DNA of 64,000 nt from Daphnia pulex (Eukaryota > Arthropoda > Branchiopoda > Diplostraca > Daphniidae), in contig NC_060025.1 of assembly GCF_021134715.1 (NCBI RefSeq), positions 7,254,001 to 7,318,000 of the forward strand, read 5' to 3'. The notes under the pieces are model-generated. The model searched no databases. It had not been told where the DNA came from and saw only the letters and a program-made list of their open reading frames with translations. The position numbers and the translations under genes were made by a program. Positions within the stretch are counted from its first letter, which is position 1. Every line of letters starts with the position of its first letter. This document shows positions 12,594 to 23,619 of the stretch, piece by piece.

Positions 12594-12600
12594 TATAAAA
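12594..12600 (+). promoter_or_regulatory. Candidate TATA box for the 12964-13479 gene
   Basis: TATAAAA in GGACTATAAAAGCATTT. A start about 30 bases downstream would put a 5' leader over 12625-12960. A TTATTTCAG acceptor at about 12938-12947 suggests the leader contains an intron ending 17 bases before the ATG at 12964. Confidence 0.45.
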
Positions 12601-12647
12601 GCATTTATTTTGTTTTATTGCAAAGTCCCTAAGGCTAGAGGATAACC

Positions 12648-12884
12648 ATGAAGAGAAGAACAGTTTGCTACGAATCAAGCAGCCAGTCGTGCGTCAAGGA
12701 CGACACCGTAATGGTGTGGTACCAAAGCGGATACGGCCGCTTCGGTTTCACCCCTACTCACGGAGTGAGGCTTCATGTTGACATGTTGTCATCTTTCGTA
12801 AAACTGGAGGAGTTAACCAGGAACAGTTTTCTCCATAACATTGCTTTTGATAAGGTTGTTTTATTCACAATAATACTGTTTTAA
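12648..12884 (+). CDS. Short ORF in the leader of the 12964 gene, doubtful (78 aa)
   Basis: An ATG in good context (AACCATGA) opens a 78-codon frame just downstream of the candidate TATA box. The product is unrecognised, with a basic N-terminus and no clear signal peptide or domain. It overlaps the presumed 5' UTR/intron of the membrane-protein gene at 12964. It may be an upstream ORF, a small independent gene or chance. Confidence 0.2.
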   Translation: MKRRTVCYESSSQSCVKDDTVMVWYQSGYGRFGFTPTHGVRLHVDMLSSFVKLEELTRNSFLHNIAFDKVVLFTIILF

Positions 12885-12963
12885 GGGCATGTGAACTCCC
12901 AGTTTTAGTGACGTCATTAGATCTTATCCCCAAATTATTATTTCAGCTCAAATTGTAGATTAA

Positions 12964-13479
12964 ATGGCTCGTTGGCGTTTCATGCTGCTACTGATTATTC
13001 TCTTGTTGAACGTCGTTTTGCCATTTTCTTCAGCATCACAGAATGTAACTGAAGCAGAAGCTTATGGTGCTGGGAATATTAGAGATGATCAGTTCGGCAT
13101 AACGATTCTTAGAATCCTTAAAACTGTTGGTGTTGCACTTGGAGTTGCATTGGTTGTTACTTTTATAGCACCGATAGTTATTTACTTCCTACTCTGCTGT
13201 ATCGGATTTACCTGTTCTGGTAATAATGAAATAATTGCTGTCCCATCCTCTCCTATTTGTGTGTTAATTTTGACTCAATTTATTTAAGGCGTTCGGGCAA
13301 ATTCGTATGCTGCAGTCCGTCAATCAGACTACGGTGATGTGGAAGCTGGAAGTTGTTTTTCTTGTGCACAAAGTATGGGCGCTTGTGGTAGCATGGGAAG
13401 GAACGTCTTGATCGGCCTAATATTTGGTATTCTTGCTGGTGCTATTGCAGGCTATTATGCTTGGTTTTATTTTCTTTGA
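12964..13479 (+). CDS. Small two-exon membrane protein with signal peptide (148 aa)
   Basis: Exons 12964-13219 and 13289-13479 join in phase 1 (TCTG|GTAATAATG, TTTAAG) to give 148 residues. The N-terminus is a clear signal peptide (RFMLLLIILLLNVVLPFSSA). Next come a short hydrophilic stretch, a hydrophobic helix (VALGVALVVTFIAPIVIYFLL) and CCIGFTCSG. Exon 2 begins VRANSYAAV, has a Cys-rich patch (CFSCAQSMGACGS) and ends in a Gly/Ala helix (LIGLIFGILAGAIAGYYAW). Motif order and intron position match the divergent gene at 11617-12268. Unlike that copy it has an obvious signal peptide. Function unknown; a surface or vesicular membrane protein is likely. Confidence 0.8.
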
Positions 13480-13923
13480 ATTGGATAAAATTAAAGCGTG
13501 TGCATTTTGTGATATGATGGAATATGTGGATTTGTATTGGAATAATATGAACTTTGTAATAAATGTGACATTTGCTCCTCCATTAAGGACTTCAATTTAG
13601 TTACGAGTTTATTTTCTGTCACGAAACAAATAGACATTACGTAAACGATGAGTTTTAGATCATTTTTTTTTTCGGGAATCAAATGACTTCGAAAAAGATA
13701 CTAGCCGTGGAGTTATTGGGCGGCGCCAAATTTCAAATATGAGTATAGTTAAAAACGCATTAGTAATTATTTGAGTTCAAGGCAAAATTTGTCATTTCAA
13801 TCACGAGGAAGTGATATCAAATTAAGCTGGTTAAAGATCTTCTGTGCAAATATTAAATTATATGCATTTAAAAAATAATTTTGTTTAATAATTGCTGCTG
13901 TGTGCTGAAAATAAGTTTGTTTC
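13480..13923. other. Intergenic, nothing recognised
   Basis: AT-rich 444-base spacer between convergent genes (12964-13479 plus strand, 13924-15574 minus strand). It must contain both 3' UTRs. ATAATATGAACTTTGTAATAAATG at about 13540-13563 includes an AATAAA usable by the plus-strand gene. Confidence 0.5.
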
Positions 13924-15574
13924 TCAATCGCTAGGAAAAGATACTCGATCGGAAGAAGACGCCGAATAAAAACTGGGTCTGTTTTGCGAATTCGATGGAT
14001 AGTAGGTGGGTGTGTTTGATGGAATTTCTTGAATCGAACCTTGGACAGTTATTGGACGGTAGGAATTCTGTTGAGAATAACTAGGTGAAGGTGGTCGATA
14101 ACTTGAAGATGATGGAGGTTTGTAATATGTTGGAGATGAGACTACCGGCTTGTAATTCCCTGAAGAAGGTTTATAGGATGACGATTGGTCGTACGGCGCC
14201 ATTCCTTGGGCTGTTACGACAACCGAATCATATCCTTCCTGAGATCCACTAGAACCGCTTCCAGGTTTGTATGCTGAACTGGAACCTTGCTGGTAACTGG
14301 GACTGCTGTAAGAAGGGGTATCAATGATCGTGATTGGTTTGTATTGATTATACTGAGGAGAAGTTTGCTGATGGCTAGGATTATACGACGACGATGTTTG
14401 GCTAGGATTGTACGATGATGAAGTTTGGCTAGGATTATACAACGATCCTGTGTTGGAGGAGGGATTGTAAGAAGGTGTCCCAATCACAGGTGCCACCGAG
14501 CCGAAAGGATCGGGAATAAGGCCAGAGGGACGATAAGAATTTTGCGGAGACGTGACGGCGGATGTTGTCGGGTTGTAGAACCCGTTTTGAACTGAAGGAT
14601 TGTAGTTGTTGTTGTATCCGTTGTTTGAGGGATAATGCTGAGATCCATAAGATGGATTAAAGGAATTTGTCGGGAATGAAGACGACGTTGGATTGGTAGG
14701 GTAATAAGGACTCTGGCCGGCAGCTCCGCCGTAAGGCCAGTGCTGGGGATATTGATTTGGATATTGACCGAATTGAGAGGCTCCTGGATAACTTCCAGCT
14801 CCAAATCCTTGCTGTTGATACAAATGCGATGGCGGCACTCCTTGATACGGCCCCATAGGTTGGAATCCACCGTAAGATGGATACTGCTGTTGGTGCTGGG
14901 AGTTAAATGCTCCCGGATATAATCCGCCAAACTGATGAGGAGCGGCATACGGTGGCTGGTAACCGAACATTCCTAATTGCCGAGTCGTTGCATTCGATGA
15001 AGATTCATCTAAAAAAAATTAAAAAAAAAAAAATCAATTTTGAACAAAAATATGTAATATTACGTTGATTTCTTTTTATGGATTTTTATAGCCTGATGGT
15101 ATTTTCCTGTTGAAACAATCGTAATTTGGTACTTCAATTATGAAAATTTACGACCGAAAATGAGTAGGTTTTTGCACCTACAGACATATATAGAAAAAAG
15201 ACCACCGACAAGGGTGAACGGAAAACGAGTTCTGTTGCGCAACCCGTCCTTCACCTCAATACCGCAGCAAGGCACACACATATACAATTATAACAATCTC
15301 TGCTGTTTGGTGCGCTTAAAGTTGAACAGCACGCGCAGCACTCTGTTACTTTCTTTCTAATAAATAGAATGCCATTCAAATATTAAATACCTTCCTCCCG
15401 TTTGGAACGGACGACGGACGAGTCAGCTCCGGATGCCCCAAACAGACACAGTATAACAATCTGGACATTTATAATAGAGCGCAGCAAAGCGATGAATAGG
15501 TCAAAACATACTCTTTTGAATTATAAATAGATTAGGAATGAAAATCCGCTTACGACAGAAAAGAAGTTGCTCAT
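13924..15574 (-). CDS. Secreted Tyr/Pro/Ser/Gln-rich repeat protein (391 aa)
   Basis: Three minus-strand exons, 15574-15554, 15460-15391 and 15008-13924, join in phases 0 and 1 to give 391 residues. The first intron splits a signal peptide, MSNFFSV then IVILCLFGASGA. After it come a short charged stretch with SKREE and then about 360 residues of low complexity: an N-terminal Gly/Tyr/Pro/Gln part (YQPPY, GPYQGVPP), then imperfect repeats of SSYNPSQT, followed by SSYKP and SYRP units. There are almost no Cys or charged residues. This composition is typical of extracellular structural proteins of arthropods (cuticle, egg envelope, adhesive or silk-like). The exact role cannot be told. KR-containing SKREE could be a proprotein cleavage site. 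Confidence 0.8.
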
Positions 15575-16551
15575 GGCGTCAATCCGAATAAGTTAGAACA
15601 GGTTGAAAGCTGGCGTTCGTCTGGTGGGAACTTCGGTCGGGACAATGTGAAAAGACATCGAATGTCCCAGCAGCAGCAGCAGCCCAACACGGTGAAAGTT
15701 TCACCCCCGCCATGAATCATTCAAGGTCTCGTTTCAATAATAATAATGACTCCGCACAGGGATTTCCCACCATAAAATAAAGGGCTTTTTTTAGTTTTAG
15801 CCTCGTTTTTTTTCTTTTTTAGCTTTTTGGCGAATGTATTAATTTCCTCCGACGTCGTCAAGCAGAACAAATGGTCGACTCCCGTTATTATTATACGATG
15901 TCATAGTCGGGGCGTCGGATTTTATTTGTTTTGTTTTTTCACGGGGCTTTGAGCAAGCTTTTTACGCCAGTTTTCTTGGCCTTGACATTCATCGGTTAGC
16001 CTATTGCATTGTGAGTAAAAAGAGAAATCTCTCGGCGCGTCAAAAAAAGGACAAATGTGGCATCCTGCCCATGGTCGATGGCTTGCCAGTCTGGAATAAC
16101 AGCTGTCGCCTGCGCCCTTTTGGTTTTGATTGTTACCAGCACCAAAGTTCTTTTTCGATGAGAATGCCAATGGATGACAGTATATACTTCCTTTCGAAAT
16201 GACTCCCTTCAGCACACCTAATAAAAATCACGGACACTCAGTTGAATTGCTTATAGGACTTTCGACGTTATTGGGTTACTCAAAGTATACCCAGTAAATA
16301 ATAATAATAAACAATGATTGGGCGGAAAAATAAATTGGGAAATAGTTCCCATGGAATTTCCTTCAATTGGTCGAAGTAGTTTTAGCTATACAAGTAAATT
16401 TGGAAGATTAGTTTACTTTTCGGCAACTATGTTTTTATTGTTGTGAGAATTACATAGAAACTTGAATTGTCGGAATAATAAATATACGCGTAAAGCGCGG
16501 GAATTTCGTTACACTATAGTGATTTCAAGTAAACCGTTTCTTCCTATATAT

Positions 16552-16880
16552 TGTCGCGTATGGTTTAGCACAGACGTCGATCAGCAGACAATTCTGGGAA
16601 ATTACGATAAGGGGACGACTGACGACGATGACATAAGGTCACCTTGGTTCCCTCTACTTTAAAGACGACCCCCTGTAGACTTAAGGTAGACGAGTTTGGC
16701 CCTGACTGGGGTGTGGATCTCTCCTTTTGACTGGTGTTGGGCACTGTCGTCGGTCTGTAGTGACGGCAGTGCATGTGCTTTGGCGGAGGCTGGGCTCGTG
16801 CAATCGTGGAGCCAGCTCCGTGAAACTGCAGCACTGGTCGGCCACAGCAACGTGAAGCCCGCATTGACCTGCCCGTGACA
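16552..16880. mobile_element. Candidate solo LTR (329 bp)
   Basis: A GC-rich island in AT-rich surroundings. It begins TGTCGCG and ends CGTGACA, so both strands start TG and end CA with a short inverted repeat (TGTCRCG). It is flanked on each side by ATAT, matching a 4-base target-site duplication, although the flanks are AT-rich enough for this to be chance. No internal retrotransposon coding region is attached, hence solo LTR. A MITE is an alternative reading. Confidence 0.5.
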
Positions 16881-19800
16881 ATATAGTTTATTCCAAGGAG
16901 GTTTATTTTTATAGCGTTTTCCACTACGCCCCAAAGAACATTTATCGACCCATAAAGATCAAGTTTATATATGTAATACGAGTTAAAATAACATTAGTTC
17001 TGGGTTACGCTTGTTAACAGTCTATGATAGGGGTGTGGCCGGACCACCAGTGCGCAGCAACGTACGGTGGAGTGATAAATGAGTTTGGATTGATACAAAT
17101 TCTAGTTAAGTAAAAAGAAAAAAAAAATCCTAATGCAAAATAAATGTTCCGGTAGATTCTATCAGAACATTAATTGGCAGTTCACTTGGCAGTTCGCCGA
17201 CTGAGGACGAATAAAGTTGGATTGGGTCCAGTACCGGCGCGCGGTAGTATACGTATATCTTATAGCTATAAATCCTACAATGCAATTATTTTTGCAACAA
17301 AAATAGTTTGGAAATGAATGGGCGGGGTGAGTCGAGGCAGGAAAGGAGGCCAGACTATTGAACTACATCCAAACCCTTAGTCGGTCAAGTAAACACAAGA
17401 TCATAAAACTTAATTTTTCGTAACTCAAAATGACTGTTCTAGCGGTCTATATATGCATGCTACAGAAAATGTTTACATGTTTATTGTCTTGCTTGTTTAA
17501 AAAAAATTTTTACAAGGTGCTGGCATAAATTAGACACAGATCATTTAGGTTTCAAAATAAACTAGACATGCAAACGTGAGTCTTGTTTTCTATTTTTTCA
17601 CTAAACGGTTTGAAAATAATTACATGACATGCTCCAAGAAAAAAGGAAAACTTAAAATTCATCAACCGAAAATTTGTGTGAATTACGACATCCAGCCTTC
17701 TGTTCTATTTCGGCAGAATAGAACGGCGGGACCCTCATATGTTACAAATATGTAATGAATTGTTTGCAGTACTTTTATCCTGCTGATTTTTGCATGCATA
17801 ATAGAGGTAATTCTAGATGTAATCATGTACGTTCCGACTGTAATTATAGCGAAGTATGCCATGAAGAACCTTGGTGTTCTTCAGGTGGAAGGTTTACACA
17901 CTTTTAGTCTGACCCAAAAAAATTTGCCGACGAAAGAAAGGAAACTCAATTAGCTAAAAATCTGGATTTTATTTAAACCAGATGCGTTCCCTCTCACACC
18001 TGGATGTGATGGATCACTCTCTTTCACTTCATATACTTATGGGAATGTGCGAGTGATTTATACAGACGTCATAACCGGATTATTTGGTATACAATAACGA
18101 CATGTATACCGATGTATACCTTACAGCTACTAAGAGATGAATCACTTTCTTCTTGTTATCTCTGTGCGTGCAATCAAAACATTTCCCCGCGCGATTTTCA
18201 AACTGATTTTAAATTGCATTTGCTTACTTAGTATGTGTGTGATGCCGTTTCTTTCTTTTATGCAAATCAATTCACTTTCAATAACGACGGTTTTTGAATT
18301 GGATCTAAAGTTCTGCGGGCTCGACTTATTTCTTTTTGAAGTTCACGGTTTATAACGTTCTCCGGTTTGAGCGAAACTTTTCTTTTTAAATACTACGTCT
18401 GCGATATTGAATTAAATATTTTTTAAGGGCAACACTTTTAATATATACGAGATCCTTATTATCCACGACAAAGCTGAATCGAATTTTATTTAGATGATTC
18501 GACTATCTAGACGTAATATGGTTGGGTCTGTTTCATCAATAATAAAAATGCGCGTGATTCACTCCATATTCCGCGCTGCATGCTTAGGCGGCATGAATTC
18601 TTCCAACTATCTTAAATCGATGGTAGCTATACCTTATAGTCAGTTGGCGGTATTTGAGTGCTATGGGTTTGCCGGGTCCGTATCTAAAATGTGAGCAGCT
18701 GTACTCACGATTCTAATTTCACGCGAATCACGTCGCGTCAAAGTCAAATCGTATAATCAGACTCGGGATAATAACAGGCCAACAACGCGTATAAGGAATT
18801 TGCGGTAATGTGGTCGACGGAGATTAAGGAACCAAATATTCGAATGATATGAGCTATAGCCAAGACGTCAATAATAATCATGCGAGATTAATAGGCAGCA
18901 AGCGCTGCTGCGCACGGAAAGAATGGGACGATCGTTAATTGTGTTATACGTATACTGAACTCGTGCGGGAGTGACATTCCAATTGCATTACTTATAATAC
19001 GACGCGCATTCTGAGATGCGCGGGTGAGGAAAATCTCATTTATCACACGTAATTAGTGTTCCATTCTTTTCCCGATTTCTTCGACGTCATCTAGCACACT
19101 ACAACGAGATAACTACGTATAGAAAACAAGAGAGAAACAGTCACATTTTTTAAAAATAAAAATCAAAGACACTGATTCGTGACGTGTTTGCTGCTTGGCT
19201 CTGCCATGCGCCGTGTTCTTTATCCGAAAGACCCGAGCAGTTGGTGGTGGATGTAAACCAAGCAGATAACCGTCTGCTGCAGCACAATCGTTATGACCTC
19301 TTTATCGAGCAGCGTCGTCGCTGTTCCAGACCGCTCGGTTAACGTTTTCCGCTAGTTATTATTATATCTAGCGGATATCAAAACCGTGGGTTAACCAAAT
19401 CAAAATTTTGGTCTTCCGGTCTACATTCGGGAAAATGAATAACCATCAAGCTCAAACGGCCACATCTTTGAGACGACGCCAAATTCAGTCGTGACACAGA
19501 TACCGATTCAACGTCGAGGTAAGAACACTGAAAATCTAAATATTTAGTAGATAACAGACATGCATTTTTTAAAAAAAGAATTGTGAATTAATTCAGAGTG
19601 AATTTATGGGGGTGCACGATATCAAATAGAATTTTGCAATTTGTTTAGTTTTAGTCATGGTTTTGCGCTGTGCAATGTGGTGACACCTACTGTGTAAAAT
19701 AAGAAAATGGATATTTCGCGTCCGTTTACGCAACAAAAAGAAACGCACTGAGCGAAAAAATCGTAAAAAAATCTTTTTTATTGTAACGATGCAATCAAAC

Positions 19801-22800
19801 CCCGTTTTTGTTACGAGGAAAAAAAACTATTTGAAATTAATTACTCCTCTGGCCAGCTGAAAGTGTGCTATCACTTTAAGGTTGAGCACTGGTGTTTGTG
19901 ACATTTGTGGTATCCATAAAAAAACTCGAATTACCTTTCCATTCTCTTTAAAAAACTGTTCATAATTAGAGATATCTCGTTGGTTCTCCAAGCCTGGAAA
20001 GAAAAAGCTCCGTGAAATAATATAGATAAACTCTGTACTAACTGTAAAACAGTTCCTTTTCTGCCTGCGACTTTTGCTGGTGATTGCCTTGAGTGGTTTA
20101 TGCATTCCGCTCACGAAGATAATAGTTACGGAACGACGACGCGATCACGATCAAATATAGACCTGTCAAGCTTCCTTTTTATTTCTTTAATAGCTCCTGT
20201 GCAGTTGAAACACTTGACGCAACCTCCCCATTGCGTTGTATACTGTTTATTTTTAGAATGTTCTCATATTATTCTTTTGATGTGTGTAGTATGGAGTGGA
20301 AACACCCTCATGCCGGTGGCGATCGTGGCACCGTGCTACTTATTTAGGCCTAAACATCGCTCGCACGATTCCCTGGAACTGCGCTAGTGCATTTGCTGTG
20401 TAGCATCGAAATTAGAAAAACGGTGGGGGCTATTATAGAGGAATTGGGATCCACGAGAGAGGTGAAAGGCAACACTTTCCATTTAGGCTTTATTGGCCAG
20501 GTTCTTTTTCTTTCTTTCACTTCACGATTCTCATCCAGCAGGCAGTAGTTCGGTATAATAAAGCACATCGAATAAGACTAATATGTGTCAGACGAGTGAG
20601 TGTGGGTCATTGATTTTACCTTGACCTCACCGTATTAGATGCTATATCCCTGGAAATCTTCTTTCTCTCGAATGTGTTGGACGGAATATAATAACAAGAG
20701 ACTGTGGTGCTGGTGGCCATTAGGGGCCGGGCAATTATTTGATTGAGTATGATCCAGCAGCAGCAGCACCGACGTTCGTGTCGGATGGCTCTAGATGTCT
20801 CTGGTAACGCAAACCGGCTGCAATAACAAACCGCGAGAGCGACGAGTTATAAGTGCGTTCTCTTGTATCAAGGATGGATGGAAAAAAAAAAAAAAAAATA
20901 AGTCTTGCTGCTGCTGTTTCGGACCCTGAATTATACCTCTTGGTTACAGCGCAGTCGTCTATATAACATTTGACACCCGATCAGCACTGGCCAAAAAAGA
21001 AAAAAAAAAGAACCTGATGACGATCATAATGCCAGTCAGAAAAGATTTATTTACATTTGTGTGTCTTTGCATGGCTCTCGACGTTATTATGAAGAGGCGG
21101 TTTTGATTTTCGTATTCCTTCTCTTTTTAATACATTTGTGTCTGTGTGTGTGGGTATTCTCGGCTGACAAGAAGAGAGAACCGACTTTCACGTGAGTGAC
21201 GGATGGTTGCTCTCTCTCTCAACGGAAGTCTCAGTCAAGATCAAAATCCATGTCCAGTCGGACTGCTGCTGCTGGACAACACAATTTTGCAAATCAATCA
21301 TTTCTATTTCTATTTTATTTCTTTTTAAATGGCGAGCGAAAATTTATCGATTTTACAAGGCCTTTTCAATCTATGAAAATGTGAAAATCGGGTCAGTGTT
21401 TTATACGGAACGAATTTGTTTAAAATGCATGTGTAAAAAGCGAGTCGTAAAAAGGATTCCAAGAAAATCTTCCTTTTTATTTAATTCAAAGGGAAAACAA
21501 TTTGTTTTATAAAAGAAGAAATGACTGGTCGTTTCATTCATTAAGAACCTTTTTTTTTTTAAACAAATGGATTTGTTTCTGACAAATCCAACTCTACAAT
21601 TCAATGGGACGCGACGTTGAATAACGTGACGTAATATGATAACAGTGATGGATTGGGTCATTGAATTTTTTACATCAACAAAAACATGCGATTAGCGTCG
21701 TTGTTTATTTATTTGAGTTTCCAAGCGCAGCAGATTTGAATGTATATATTTGTTTCCTTTTTTCGTGAATGGTGTCCCAGATATTAGATGATCGCTGAGA
21801 TAATCGGCTCTTAAATAGCAAAGTGTGTGAAATGAACTGGAATAATCCGATCGAGTCGCGGTGATTCAAATCTTACCCAACTCGATTTCCCGAATGCAAA
21901 ACAGAATTGGGTGTTCAGTTCTCGGCTAAATGGTGAGTCATATTTTCAAAAGAATCAGATGATTGACGTAACAACGCGGAAAGCGCAGCGCAGTGATTGA
22001 CGTGAGGAGTGCTGGGCTCTTTCGATCTTTCATAAATATGAATGAGCTCGATCCTAATTCGGCATACCGGCAGCAAACTAACTGTGGGTGTGCTATGGAT
22101 TTTTAGTCTTAGTCCGTTAGATTCACCTTATCTTACAATAAACAGCACGCTGCACATTGCTAGACAGCTGTGCGCAGACAGCTGGCCGCTATCGATTTTT
22201 TAATTGCGGTATATACAAACGCAATACAAGCTTGTTTCTGAAATAAAATTTGGTGTGAAATTGAAGGGAAAAAAAAAGTTGTTATGTAACAGGTTTCAAT
22301 AGCAACTTTCTACAGTCCTATTATAGGCCTCTTTTTTCTTTCGAAATCGTGTCTCTGTTTCAGTAACGCCGGAGTCAATTTATCACAGGGACAATACCAG
22401 CAGACGCCGTGCCAATCAAGGATACAACAAAATAGCTTAGCGCTATAATCCAAAAAGGATCGAATCTTGTTTACCGAAATACCACGGTCTAATGTTGACA
22501 CAGTATAATATAAGGAGATTGAGGATGGTCAAATATTTGAACGACCCAGAAAGTAAAATGTAAACCAACATTTCTGCTTCATGTGACAATTTCGTACAAT
22601 TCATCCAAGGATAGGTGACCAAATGATTTGCAATTCAACTAGACTAAATGATGAAACAATATTATTAAGATCAAAGTCGGACTTGATAATAATGCAGCGC
22701 TTCAGTGCAATACTTGGGGACACAATTAGTTAAAATCCACAAGACATGGCTCATTGACGAGCGATCTGAATGCGATGTCGCAGAGCGTGACAAAGTCGCT

Positions 22801-23454
22801 ATCACGATGTCGCACGACAACCCTTGGGTATTTCTTCTCTATTTAAAAACAACCAAAAAAAGAATCAACTTTTTGAAACAATGACGAGGAAAGTTGGTGT
22901 CCTACATCTTGGGAAACCCCAATTTTCGATATTTTTCGGTTGACTTGTTTTTCGACCGAAACTAATTTTCTCCTCTACACAGTTTCTATGAGAGATCAAC
23001 TTCTACATAAATTTCAATGACAAATTCTTGTTGTTGTTGTTTTTTAAAATTCTCCTATACTTTGATGTGGGCGTCTCCGCCCCTGAATATTTATACTCTT
23101 CAATCTTCATCTCCTGTGTGAGGAAAAGGGACCCATTTATTCCTTTAGGCAACCAATCCGATACATAGGATGGCTTCGGCACCACCTCGTTCAAGGTTTT
23201 AAACACAAAAAAAAAAAACGCGTGTGGACGCTCAGTTGTTTTTTTTCCCCCCATCCCCCCGAAGCTTGGAGCAGACGAAGCTGGAATAGATAGCCGTTGA
23301 CGTCAAAGAAAATCCGAGGCCGCATGTTGTCAGTCGAGTTTCTCAACTTCCAGTGGAAGGTTCTACTTGTATTTTTTGCCCGACTGTTGTTTTCAAAGTC
23401 GGCAGCCCTTCCCTATCTGACTGGCGGAAAATGCTTTGACGGGAAATCTTCTGA

Positions 23455-23460
23455 TATAAA
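23455..23460 (+). promoter_or_regulatory. Candidate TATA box of the Na+/H+ exchanger gene
   Basis: TATAAA in TCTGATATAAAACTTC, 165 bases before the NHE start codon. An initiator-like CCAGTGTC lies about 30 bases downstream (about 23484-23491). Confidence 0.4.
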
Positions 23461-23619
23461 ACTTCTTTTATACGTTTCTCTTTCCAGTGTCGTCTGGAAC
23501 AATGTTCTGACGTGTTCCTCGGATAACTCCTCTCCTGCTGCTGCACTGCGCACTTAAACAAAGCTTTACACCTGAAAGCTTTGCCAATTGTGAAATCGAC
23601 GACAACTACTCATTCGATA

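Larger units (their letters stand above)
15575..23619. other. 8-kb gene-poor spacer
   Basis: No coding exon is supported. Frames are short and lack splice partners. The candidate solo LTR at 16552-16880 is the only structured element noted. Scattered microsatellite-like tracts occur (A17-type run near 20881-20898, CAG/CTG runs near 20757 and 20927). The right end, about 23440-23619, is the putative promoter and 5' UTR of the NHE gene. Distal enhancers or non-coding RNAs cannot be judged from sequence alone. Confidence 0.55.

Noticed and set aside
16565-16934. Overlapping frames on both strands in the GC-rich island
   Set aside because: The island has LTR-like termini, and open frames on both strands at once are expected from its high GC content.
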